Below are positions 53,309-63,800 of a DNA stretch of 64,000 nucleotides, piece after piece. Where the stretch lies: NCBI RefSeq assembly GCF_019219065.1, contig NZ_JAHUWK010000005.1, positions 1 to 64,000 of the forward strand, in the 5' to 3' direction. Both the position numbers and the translations under genes were made by a program. Under the pieces are notes generated by a model. The model made no database searches. It saw only the letters and a list, made by a program, of their open reading frames with translations, and was not told the DNA's origin. Every line of letters starts with the position of its first letter. Position 1 is the first letter of the stretch. This DNA is from Duganella sp. sic0402. Lineage in GTDB: Bacteria; Pseudomonadota; Gammaproteobacteria; Burkholderiales; Burkholderiaceae_D.

Positions 53309-53599
53309 CGAGCAATTGCTCAGTCTGGAAATTATCGCCAATAATCACATTGATTGAATACTTTATTAATTAAATATTAATTCAATTGTCACGAATAATC
53401 ACACAGCATACGAAAGTAAGCCTACAGCCACATGAAGAAGAATTCAGAAGGTTTCCCGAAGGATTGTAAATTGATGATAGGATATAGTTGCAGTACCAAA
53501 TCAGCAACAGCAGCCAATATCGCGATTTCCGGGGCAATTACGCCGCTTACACTGGCAAACTCTTATTGACCATCATTAACTAGATTCACTCCACTATTA
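53309..53599. promoter_or_regulatory. AT-rich intergenic region before the surface cluster
   Basis: This 290-bp stretch is much richer in A+T than its surroundings and has no supported gene. It holds a direct repeat AATAATCACA at 53340-53349 and 53394-53403. Between the copies lies an inverted pair ATTGAAT (53353-53359) / ATTCAAT (53380-53386) around an all-A/T centre. It probably contains the promoter and operators of the downstream operon and may bind an H-NS-like silencer (inference). Confidence 0.5.
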
Positions 53600-55147
53600 A
53601 TGCGCTCAAACCAAAAACTTAATCATGGCGCCACCGCCAAAACACTAGGCCTGGCGGCTGTCAGTCTGCTGGTACTCAGCGGCTGCTCAACGCTGAATGT
53701 GGAAAACGCCAAACTGACGCTGCCCGAAGTCCGCGCCACATTGCAAGAAGATAAAGCCGCGTTGACCAAGGACGTCGAACCGCTGGCCGGCCCGCTGACG
53801 CTGGATAACGCCATCGCCCGCGCCATCAAATACAATGCCGACCGCCGCTTCCGCGCGATGGAAGAAGCGGTTGCCCTCGGCACCTTTGAGGCCGGCAAGT
53901 TCGACATGCTGCCCAAGCTGGTCGCCTCGGCCGGCTACCGCGACCGCAATAACGACCTGGTAACGCGCAGCGTCGATTCCGTCACCGGTGCGCCGTCGCT
54001 GGCCAACCCATACATTTCCTCCAGCCGCGAGGTGCTGACCACCGAAGTCGGCATCTCCTGGAGCCTGCTCGACTTCGGCCAGAGCTACTATGCCGCCCAG
54101 CAAAACGCCGACCGCGTGCTGATCGCCAGCGAACGCCACCGCAAGGCGCTGAACAACCTGGTACAGGATGTGCGCTCGGCCTACTGGCGCGTGGTGGCGG
54201 CGCAAAAGCTGCTGCCGCAGCTGCGCCAGACCATCGCCGACTCCGAAGCCGCACTGAAAGACGCGCGCCAGGCCGAAGATGACCGCATCCGCTCGCCGCT
54301 GGAGCCATTGCGCTACCAGCGCCAGCTGCTGGAAAACCTGCGCCTGCTGGAAACCATCGAGCAGGAATTGTCGACTGGTAAGATCGAACTGGCAACGCTG
54401 GCCAACCTGCCGCTGACCGCCGACTATACCGTGGTCGAGCCGTCCAGCGAACTCAGCACCGTGTGGCTGGAGCAGCCGGTCGACCGGCTGGAAGAATATG
54501 CACTGCTGCGCAATCCGGATCTGCGCGAAGGCATCTACAACGCCCGCATCGCCCAGCAGGAAACCCGCCGCGCGCTGCTGAAGATCTTCCCTGGCCTGTC
54601 GTTCAATTATGGCGTCAAGCACAGCAACGACGACTATCTGATCCACCAGAACTGGAATGAAGCCGGCGCGCAGATCTCGTTTAACCTGCTGGGCCTGCTG
54701 TCGGCACCGGCGCAGATGCGCCTGGCCGATGCCGGCGTGTCGCTGGCCAACCAGCGCCGCATGGCGACCCAGATGGCGGTGCTGAGCCAGCTGCACATCG
54801 CCCGCCTGCAATACGCCAACACTGCGCGCCAGTACCAGCGCGCCGACGCCATCGCCGGCGTTGACACCCGCATCGCCAACCACATCACCAACCAGGCCGA
54901 AGCGCAGAAACAGTCGGCGCTGGACCGTATTTCGCAGCAAAGCACGGCCGTGCTGTCGCAACTGCGCCGCTACCAGGCGCTGTCCAACGCGCAGGCCGCC
55001 GCATCGCGGCTGCAAGCCACGCTGGGCATGGAACCCGCCATCACGGGCTCGTCCAGCATGCCGCTGGAACAACTGACCAGCGCAGTCGGCCAGTCCTTGC
55101 AAGCCTGGAATCGCGGCCAGTTGCCGGCCATCGAGGGCGGTCAATGA
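53600..55147 (+). CDS. TolC-family outer-membrane efflux/secretion lipoprotein
   Basis: The 515-residue protein has a signal with lipobox VLSGCS (Cys near residue 29), then long helical stretches typical of the TolC tunnel. TLDNAIARAIKYNADRRFRAMEE is the usual OEP repeat start. Helices such as AYWRVVAAQKLLPQLRQTIADSE and RLQATLGMEP near the end follow the family pattern. It would form the outer-membrane channel for the adaptor encoded next, with which it overlaps by four bases. It lacks a strong ribosome site. Confidence 0.88.
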   Translation: MRSNQKLNHGATAKTLGLAAVSLLVLSGCSTLNVENAKLTLPEVRATLQEDKAALTKDVEPLAGPLTLDNAIARAIKYNADRRFRAMEEAVALGTFEAGKFDMLPKLVASAGYRDRNNDLVTRSVDSVTGAPSLANPYISSSREVLTTEVGISWSLLDFGQSYYAAQQNADRVLIASERHRKALNNLVQDVRSAYWRVVAAQKLLPQLRQTIADSEAALKDARQAEDDRIRSPLEPLRYQRQLLENLRLLETIEQELSTGKIELATLANLPLTADYTVVEPSSELSTVWLEQPVDRLEEYALLRNPDLREGIYNARIAQQETRRALLKIFPGLSFNYGVKHSNDDYLIHQNWNEAGAQISFNLLGLLSAPAQMRLADAGVSLANQRRMATQMAVLSQLHIARLQYANTARQYQRADAIAGVDTRIANHITNQAEAQKQSALDRISQQSTAVLSQLRRYQALSNAQAAASRLQATLGMEPAITGSSSMPLEQLTSAVGQSLQAWNRGQLPAIEGGQ

Positions 55148-55908
55148 AGCGTGTGCTGTCCCTGTTGAGCCTGACCTTGTTGTCTGCGCTGCCCGTCCAC
55201 GCAGCGCCACAGCCAGCTGTACCGGCTGCCGGTGCGCTGGACAGCCGTGAAATCCGCGCCCAGCTGGCGCCGCGCCGCTACACCACGCTGGCCGCCGAGA
55301 TCGGCGCCAAGATCAACCGCCTGCCGCTGGCCGAGGGCGCGTCGTTCCGCCAGGGCCAGTTGCTGGTGCAGTTCGACTGCGTGCTGCAGCAGGCGCAGCT
55401 GGCCAAGGCCGACGCCGCGCTGATGGCGGCCGAGACCAACTGGAAAGGCAACCAGAAGCTGGCGCAGCTGAATTCAGTCGGCCAGGTCGAGCTGGACGTC
55501 TCGAAGGCCGAAGCGCAAAAAGCCCAGGCAGAGGTGGCGGCCAATCGCGCGCTGCTGGGCAAGTGCAGCATTGCCGCGCCGTTCGCCGGCCGCATCGCCG
55601 AGCAGAAGGCGCGCGAACAGCAATACGTGCAGCCCGGCCAGGCGCTGATGGAAATCCTCGACGACAGCCAACTGGAGCTGGAGTTCATTGTGCCGTCGCG
55701 CTGGCTGGCATGGGTGCGCAGCGGCGCGCCGTTCCAGGTCAGCATCGACGAAACCGGCAAAACTTATCCGGCCAAGGTGCAGCGCATCGGCGCCCGCGTC
55801 GATCCGGTCAGCCAGTCGGTCAAGCTGAGCGCTGTCATCGATGGCCGATTCGGCGAGCTGGTCGCCGGCATGAGCGGCAAGGTGTTGATGGTGCCACCAC
55901 CAAAGTAG
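55144..55908 (+). CDS. HlyD-like periplasmic adaptor, short form
   Basis: The 254-residue protein has a Sec-type signal (SLLSLTLLSALPVHAA) and biotinyl-lipoyl-like half motifs (INRLPLAEGASFRQGQLLVQFD and IAAPFAGRIAEQKAREQQYV). A coiled hairpin separates them, followed by a beta-barrel domain. It is shorter than RND or HlyD adaptors (350-450). No ABC or RND inner-membrane gene follows within the window. It probably bridges an unseen inner-membrane partner to the TolC-like channel. Confidence 0.85.
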   Translation: MKRVLSLLSLTLLSALPVHAAPQPAVPAAGALDSREIRAQLAPRRYTTLAAEIGAKINRLPLAEGASFRQGQLLVQFDCVLQQAQLAKADAALMAAETNWKGNQKLAQLNSVGQVELDVSKAEAQKAQAEVAANRALLGKCSIAAPFAGRIAEQKAREQQYVQPGQALMEILDDSQLELEFIVPSRWLAWVRSGAPFQVSIDETGKTYPAKVQRIGARVDPVSQSVKLSAVIDGRFGELVAGMSGKVLMVPPPK

Positions 55909-55943
55909 TTTTTTCCACCCACACTAAAAGCAAAGGGGATCAA

Positions 55944-56780
55944 ATGAAGTCACGCACCAACCGCTGCCACCGCTACCTGGCCCTGGCCGTCGCCGCCGCG
56001 TCCTGCGCCTGGGTCACGCCGAGCTATGCCTGCGGCGCCTCGGATACCTATATGTCCACCGTCTGCGTGCTGGCCTGGGGCCGCAACGACTTGCGTGGCT
56101 ATCTGCCGGCCAACGGCCAGACCTTGTCGATCTCGCAGAACAGCGCGCTGTTCGCGCTGCTCGGCACCACCTACGGCGGCAACGGCCAGAGCACCTTCCA
56201 GCTGCCCGACCTGCGCGGCCGCACCATCATCGGCGCTGGCACCGGCAGCGACGGCATCAGCTATGTGGTCGGCCAGCGCGCCGGCACTTCCAGCACCACG
56301 CTGACTATTAACAACCTGCCGCAGCACAACCACGCCACGCCAGTAATCCCCCTGACCGGCGTCACCGGCGCCGTCGACCTCAGCGCAGTAACCAGCACCG
56401 TCAACATGACGCCGGTAACTTATACGGCCAACACCTCCGCGTTGACGCTGAAAGCCAGCGTCGGCGCCGGCACCTCCACCTCGCCGGTCGCCGGCATGGC
56501 CTTGGCCACGTCGCCACCACCTGCGTCCAAGATCTACGGCGCCGTCTCGCCGGACGTGGAGCTCAAGGCGGGCTCCTTCGGTGGCAGCATCGCCATCACC
56601 GCCGTCGGCTCGCCGACCGTGACGCTGAGCGGTTCCGCTCCGCTGACACTGAACGGCGGCAGCATTCCCGCCGGCGTAACCGGCGCGACCGGCGGCAGCA
56701 CCGCCTTCAGCATCATGCAACCGTACCTGGCGATGTACTACTTCATCGCCGTCCAGGGCATCTTCCCTAGTTCAAACTAA
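55944..56780 (+). CDS. Secreted phage tail-collar domain protein (Mdp-like)
   Basis: The 278-residue protein starts at the ATG at 55944 after a GGGGAT site. It has a signal peptide (LALAVAAASCAWVTPSYA) and a tail-collar domain: NDLRGYLPANGQTLSISQNS, then FQLPDLRGRTIIGAG and the NLPQHNHATP motif. Such proteins are known as phage fibre parts and as 'microcystin-dependent' family members in bacteria. The rest is Thr/Ser/Val-rich beta structure. No other phage gene is near, so a surface role tied to this operon is more likely than prophage origin. Confidence 0.85.
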   Translation: MKSRTNRCHRYLALAVAAASCAWVTPSYACGASDTYMSTVCVLAWGRNDLRGYLPANGQTLSISQNSALFALLGTTYGGNGQSTFQLPDLRGRTIIGAGTGSDGISYVVGQRAGTSSTTLTINNLPQHNHATPVIPLTGVTGAVDLSAVTSTVNMTPVTYTANTSALTLKASVGAGTSTSPVAGMALATSPPPASKIYGAVSPDVELKAGSFGGSIAITAVGSPTVTLSGSAPLTLNGGSIPAGVTGATGGSTAFSIMQPYLAMYYFIAVQGIFPSSN

Positions 56781-56828
56781 GCCATTGTTGTGCGGCCGCC
56801 GCCCAACGGCGCGGCCGCCGGAGTCACC

Positions 56829-57800
56829 ATGCAGTCGATACGCCACCTTCCGACCTTGTTCCTGCTCGTGCTGCTGTGCGCGACCAGCCACGCCGCCGGC
56901 GTCCCATCGAACGATCCCGCCAAACCGCTGCGTTCCGCCTACGCGCTGCTGGACCAGGGCGATTACCCCCGCGCCTACGCCGCCTTCCTGCGCCAGAGCG
57001 CCAGGAATCCGCTGGCCCAGTTCAGCCTGGGCCTGTTCCACCAAAACGGCTGGGGCCGTCCGGCCGACCGCGACGCCGCCTGCGCCTGGTACGCCAAGGC
57101 TGCGCGCGGCAAGATCCCGGCCGCGCTGCACGCCACCGGTGACTGCCTGATGCGCACGCCGGACGCACCCGGCAACGCCAGCGCCGCGCTGGCCAGCTAC
57201 GAGGCCGCTGCCAGCAACGGCCACCTGATCTCGCTGTGCACCGCCGCCGAGTTCTACGTTCGCGGCCGCTATGTCGCGCGCGACGTCACGCGCGGCCTGG
57301 GCATGTGCAGCCAGGCCGCGCTGGCCAACTCACCGCCAGCCATGCTGTACCTGGCCAATTACCTGCGCGACGACGCCGACGTGCCGCGCGACCTGCCCGG
57401 CGCGCGTCACTGGTATCAGCTGGCAGCAGAACGGCAGATGCCCGAAGCACGCTACAAGCTGGCCATCATGCAGGCCCAGGGCGAAGGCGGCGCGGTCGAC
57501 GTCGATGCCGCACTGGCCGCGCTGGAAGAGCTGGCCGCCGCCGGCTACCTGCCGGCCTACCTGCCGACGGCGACGCTGTACGCGCACCTGCCGCCCGACG
57601 CCAATACTGGCGCCCCCAGCGCCGCCCACCTGGCCAAGATCTACCTGTGGACCAGCGCCGCCAAGGCCCGTCTGAACGACCCGGCGCTGCTGAACCAGGC
57701 CGAGCAACTGCTGGCGCAGGTGCTGGCCATCATGCCGCCGCAATGGCGCACCGACCTCGACAACAAAATCGCCGTCCACCTGGCCAAGTTCGCCGGATAA
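56829..57800 (+). CDS. Exported Sel1-repeat protein
   Basis: The ATG at 56829 gives 323 residues with a Sec signal (LPTLFLLVLLCATSHAAG). At least four Sel1-like helical pairs follow, for example AQFSLGLFHQNGWGRPADRD with ACAWYAKAARG, PAMLYLANYLRDDADVPRD with ARHWYQLAAER, and ARYKLAIMQAQGEGGAVDVD. Such repeats bind proteins. Its place between the collar protein and the giant adhesin suggests a periplasmic assembly helper (inference). Confidence 0.85.
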   Translation: MQSIRHLPTLFLLVLLCATSHAAGVPSNDPAKPLRSAYALLDQGDYPRAYAAFLRQSARNPLAQFSLGLFHQNGWGRPADRDAACAWYAKAARGKIPAALHATGDCLMRTPDAPGNASAALASYEAAASNGHLISLCTAAEFYVRGRYVARDVTRGLGMCSQAALANSPPAMLYLANYLRDDADVPRDLPGARHWYQLAAERQMPEARYKLAIMQAQGEGGAVDVDAALAALEELAAAGYLPAYLPTATLYAHLPPDANTGAPSAAHLAKIYLWTSAAKARLNDPALLNQAEQLLAQVLAIMPPQWRTDLDNKIAVHLAKFAG

Positions 57801-57845
57801 ACCACACTTTCATTCGCACACGCCGCGCGTGTTCAGGAGCAAGCC

Positions 57846-60800
57846 ATGAACCAACCTCTGTACCCACTGCACCAGGCCGACCAATCCACCAAGGCCGCCG
57901 GCCGCCGGCCATTGCAGCGCAGCTCGCAATTGCTGTCGCTGGAACAGCGCTTCATGTTCGACGGCGCGGTAGCTGATGCGGCCCACGCGGCGCAGGCGCA
58001 CGACACCGCAGTGGCGGCGGCCACGGTGCCACCGGCGGTGACGGTGCGCGCGGCCGATCCGGCCAAGGACCAGGGCAGGAAAGAGGTGGTGCTGGTGGAT
58101 ACTTCGCTGGCCAACTACAAGACGCTGGAAGCCGGCGTGCGCGACGGCGTCGGCATCGTCGAATTCGACGGCAAGGGCGACGGCCTGGCGCAGATCGCTG
58201 TCTGGGCCGCCACCCAGAGCGGGCTGGACGCGATCCACATCCTGTCGCACGGCGACGACGGCGTGCTCAACCTGGGCACCAGCCGCATCACCACCGCCTC
58301 GCTGTCCTCGGCCAGCGTGCAGGCTGAACTGGCCGAGCTGGGCCAGGCGCTGAGCGCCGACGGCGACCTGCTGCTGTACGGTTGCGACGTCGCCGCCGGC
58401 GATGGCGCGACGCTGCTGGCCGGCCTGGCCAAGGCCACCGGCGCCGACATCGCCGCCTCCACCAACCTGACCGGCGCGGCCCGGCTCGGCGGCGACTGGA
58501 CGCTGGAATCGCATACCGGCACCATCGAGGCGCGCGAGCTGGCGTTGACCGACTACGACCACCTGCTCATCAACGTCGACATCACTACGGGCTATGCGTA
58601 CGGCGCGCCTTCGTTCACCAAAATCGTCGGCGGCGCGACGCTGACCTTCACCATCATCCCCGGCACCGAAGACCCGCTCCACGCCGGCTTTTTTAGCGGT
58701 TATTACCCCGACATCGCCTGGGTAATGAGCTTCAACAACACCTATGCGAGCGGCTTGATCGTCACGGTATCCGCTGGCTATATCTTCGATATGACCTCAG
58801 CCACCGGCGCCGTCTCCGGAACCGTCACCTACCACCCCACCGGCGGTGCGGCCAGCGATGCGACGCACAGCGGCCTTGTCGCAACAGACGTCAATGGCGA
58901 AATTATCGAGGACACCTACAGCCTCACCACGCTGAAAGGCATGACCCAGCTCAAGATCAGCTCGGTCGACACCGGCGGAAGCACGGACGGCTCACTATTT
59001 TTCTCCAGTTTCGGCATCGTCGCCCACCTGTTGCCCACCACCACGGTCAACGTGTCGTCGCTGACCTACGACACCGGCAACAGCAGCAGCGACTTCCTCA
59101 CCAAGACCGCCGCCAACGGCTTCTCCGGCACGCTGTCGGCGCAGCTGACGGCCACCCAGAAAGTCCAGGTCTCCTACGACGGCGGCACCCTCTGGAGCGA
59201 CGCCACCACCTACGCCGCCAATTCCAGCAACTGGAGCGTCGATACCACGCTGGTCGAAGGCACCCACACCATCCAGGTGCGCGTGGCTGAAAGCTACGAC
59301 GGCGGCAGCACCTATTACGGCGGCACCGCCAAAAGCCAGACCTATACGCTGGACACCGTCCCCTCCAATACCAGTTTCAACACCATCCGCTTCTCGGCCG
59401 ATACCGGCAGCAGCAACACCGACCTGAACACCAATACCGGCACCCAGGATATCAAGGCCACGCTGAGCGCCACGCTCGACGTCGGCGAAAAAGTCTGGGT
59501 CTCCACCACCGGCGTCAACGGCAGCTATACCGACGTCACCAGCTTCGTCAGCAGCCAGACGCTGAACTGGACCAACCAAACCCTGGTTGGCAGCAACACG
59601 CTGGCCTTCAAGGTGACGGACGCGGCCGGCAACGACAGCACGCCCACCACCCAGGCCTACGTCATCGACACCACGCCGCCGACCGCCTACGCCACCAGCG
59701 TCGCGCTGTCCAACGACAGCGGCACGCCGGGTGACCTGATCACCAACAACCCGGCGCAAACCATCAGCGGCAACTTGTCGGCCAACCTCGGCGCCAACGA
59801 GAGCGTGCAGGTCTCGATCGCCAACGGCGCCTGGGCCACCGCCTCCGTCATCGGCTCCGGCTGGTCCCTGACCAACCAGACACTGACCGGCAGCACCAGT
59901 ACCATTCGCGTCAAGGTCACCGACCTGGCCGGCAACGACAGCGCCACCGTCTACAGCGCCAACTACACGCTCGACACCAGCGGCCCCACCGTCACGTTCA
60001 CCAACGTCCACCTGCAGACCGACAGCGGCAACAGTGCCACCGACTTCATCACCAACGAGGCGAGCCAGACCATCCACGCCACGCTGCTCGGCACACTGGA
60101 CGCCAACGACCTGGTCTTGGGCTCGCTCGACAACGGCGTCCAGTGGAGCAACATCACCAGCAAGCTCAGTGGCAACACACTGACCTGGGACGGCCTCACG
60201 CTCAGCGGCACCAGCAGCATCAAGCTGAAGGTGGTCGATAACGCCAACAACGACAGCACCACGATCTATAGCCACAGCTACACCATCGACAGCGCCACGC
60301 CGTCGGCGCCGCCGACGCCGACGCTGGCCACGTTGAGCGACACCGGCGTGTTGAACAACGACAAACTCACCAATGACACCACACCAACGCTGACCGGCAG
60401 CGCCGAAGCCGACAGCACCGTCACCATTTACGACGGCGCCACCAAGCTGGGCACGGCGATGGCCTCAGCCAGCGGCGTGTGGAACTACACCACCGCCGCC
60501 CTGAGCGGCGCCAGCCACAGCTTCACCGTCACCGCCACCGACACTGCCGGCAACGTCTCGACCGCTTCGCAGGCACTGACCATCACGCTCGACACCACCG
60601 CGCCGGCGATTGCCTCGGTCGATGTACCGGCCAACGGCAGCTACCGCGCCAACACCGCGCTGACCTTCAGCGTCCACACCGACGACCTGGTCTACGTCGA
60701 CACCAGCGGCGGCACGCCGCGGCTGCAACTGACGATCGGCGCCAACACCCGCTATGCCAGCTATGTCAGCGGCTCCGGCAGCAGCACGCTGGTGTTTTCC

Positions 60801-63800
60801 TACACCGTGCAGGCCGGCGAAAACGATAGCGACGGCATCGCCGTCAACGCCATCCAGCTGAATAACGGCGACATCACCGACGCCGCCGGCAATACGCTCG
60901 GCAACACGCTGAACAACCTGGGCGCGACCACCAGCGTGCTGGTCGACACGGCCGCGCCGGTAGCGACCTCGGTCGGCGTGCCGAACAACGCCACCTATTA
61001 CACCGGCGAGGCACTCGACTTCGTCATCAACTACAATGAGGCAGTGACCGTCAACACCAGCAGCGGCACGCCTTACATCGAACTGGATGTGGGCGGCGTC
61101 ACGCGCCATGCCAGCTACGTAGCCGGCTCCGGCAGCACTGGGTTGCTGTTCCGCTACAACGTGGTCAACGGCGATACCGACGCCAACGGCGTCACCGTCA
61201 ACGGCCTGTATCTGAATAACGGCAGCATCAACGACGCCGCCGGCAACGCCGGCAGCGCCACGCTGAACAGCATCGGCAACACCGGCGGCGTGCTGGTCGA
61301 CGGCTCGCAGCCGAGCATCACCAATGTCAGCAGCACCGCCAACGGCAGCTATGGCGCCGGCAGCACGATCAGCATCACCGTCTCGTTCAGCGCTGCAGTG
61401 GAAGTCAACACCACCGGCGGCATCCCGACGCTGGCGCTCAGCAGCGGTGGCACCGCCACCTACTTCAGCGGCGGCGGCAGCAACACGCTGGTGTTCCACT
61501 ACACCGTCGGCGCCGGCGAGAACAGCGCCGACCTCGATTACGCCAGCAGCGCCGCGCTGTCGCTCAATAACGCCCTGATCTATGAAAGCAACGGCGCCGG
61601 CCGCAACGCCTCGGTGACACTGCTGGCGCCGGGCACCGCCGGTTCGCTGGGCGCCAACCGCGACATCGTCATCGACACCATCGCCCCCGCCATCACCGGC
61701 AGCACGGTGGTGTTCTCGAACGATACCGGCAGTTCCGCCACCGACCTGATCACCAAACAGGCCAGCCAGACCGAAATCCGCGGCACGCTGAATGGCACGC
61801 TGGCCAGCAACGAAACCGTCATGGTGTCGCTGGACAACGGCGCCAGCTGGATCATCGCCGTGGCTGCCGGCAGCAACTGGACCATCGACGCACGCACGCT
61901 GAGCGGCAGCAACACCATCAAGGTGTACGTCAAGGACGCCGCCGGCAACACCGGCAGCACCGCTACGTTTGATTATGTGCTGGATCAGACCGGCCCCAGC
62001 ACCACCTTCGGCACCATCCGTTTCTCCAGCGACACCGGCAGCAGCAAGATCGACCTCATCACCAATGCCACTGCGCAAACCGTCAGCGCCACGCTGAGCA
62101 GCGCGCTGGCCGCCGGTGAACAGGTGTTCGGCTCGTACGACGGCGGCAATAGCTGGCGCGACATCACCGACAAGGTCAGCGGCACCACGCTGAGCTGGGA
62201 CGGCGTCACGCTGGCGTCCAGCAACACCTTGCAGTTCTACGTACGCGACGTTGCCGGCAATGACGGCACCATGACCTATAAGTCCTACGTGCTGGACACC
62301 ACCCCGCCCGGCACCAGCGTCATCAGCGCCGGCTTCTCCGACGACACCGGCAGCAGCAACAGCGACTTCATCACCAAAGTCGGCACGCAGACCGTCAGCG
62401 GCACGCTGTCGGCCAACCTGCTGGCCGGCGAAACGGTGTACGTCTCGACCGACAACGGCGGCACCTGGCAGGCCGCCACCAGCGACGGCCGGGACGGCTG
62501 GTCGGTCAGCAATATGAGCCTGACCAGCGTCGGCGCCAACGCCACGCTGCTGGTCAAGGTCAGCGATACCGCCGGCAACGACGGCAATATCCTGAGCCAG
62601 GCCTACACCTACGACACCACGGCGCCAACCGCCGCCAGCGTCACGCCGCTGACCACGCAAAGCCTGACGCCGGTGCTCAGCGGCAGCGCCACGCTGGCGC
62701 CCGGCGACAGCATGACCGTCAGCGTCGGCGGCGCCACCTACGACGTCACCCCGGTGGCCGGCGCCTGGACGCTGGACCTGGCCAGCGCCGTGCCGGCCAC
62801 CGGCGCGCTGACGCTGGTGCTGAACAACCAGTACCACGTCACCGCCACCATCACCGACACCGCCGGCAACAGCAGCAACGACACCACCAGCGGTGAACTG
62901 ATCGTCGGCACGCTGGCACAGCCAGCCACGCCGCCAACCACCACGGCGGGCGGCGCCACGCTGTCCAACGACAGTGGCGCCAGCAACAGCGACTTCATCA
63001 CCAATATCGCGCAGCAAACCATCAGCGGCAGCCTGTCGGCGCCGTTGCAGGTGGGTGAACGGGTCGAGGTGTCGCTTGATGGCGGCACCAGCTGGAGCAA
63101 TGCGGCAGCCAGCGGCAGCAGCTGGTCGTTCAGTGCGTCGCTGGCCGGCAGCGGCAACTTGCAGGTACGCGTCAGCGGCGACGGCGGCAACGGCGCCGTC
63201 TACAGCCGCGCCTATACGCTGGACACCACGCCGCCGGCAGCCCCGCTGGCCGATGCATTCAGCAGCAGCTCGCTGACGCCGGTGCTGAACGGCGCCGCCA
63301 CGCTGGCCGATGGCGAAACCCTCAGCGTCGCGGTGGGCGGCGCCAACTATGCGGTCAGCGTCGTCAACGGCCGCTGGACGCTGGACCTGGCCCGCGCCAC
63401 GCCGGCCAGCGGCGCCTTGTCACTGACCGCCGGCGGCAGCTACAGCGTGGTGGCCACCGTGACCGACCTGGCCGGCAACCGCAGCAGCGGCAGCGGCACG
63501 CTGACCATCAACACGCTGCCCGGCGTCACCAGCATGACGCTGTCGGCCGACAGCGGCAGCAGCAACAGCGATTTCATCACCAATGTCGCCGCGCAAACCG
63601 TCAGCGGCGGCTTGTCGGCGCCACTGGCTGCCGACCAGACGGTACAGCTGTCGCTGGACGGCGGCGCCACCTGGCAGAATGCCAGCGTCAGCGGCACCAG
63701 CTGGAGCGCCAGCGTCGCGCTCAGCGGCAGCAACACGCTGGTGGCGCGCGTCGCCAGCGCCGGCGGCAACGGCGCCTCGCTGGCGCGCGCCTATGTGCTG

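Noticed and set aside
55944-56780. Prophage remnant suggested by the tail-collar domain
   Set aside because: No integrase, structural or lysis genes are nearby, and the protein has a Sec signal peptide, unlike phage tail proteins.
60465-63017. 850-codon minus-strand frame opposite the giant adhesin
   Set aside because: The plus frame gives well-formed Ig-like domains with a start, ribosome site and DUF4347; the minus frame is Val/Gly/Ala/Arg-rich with no recognisable domain.
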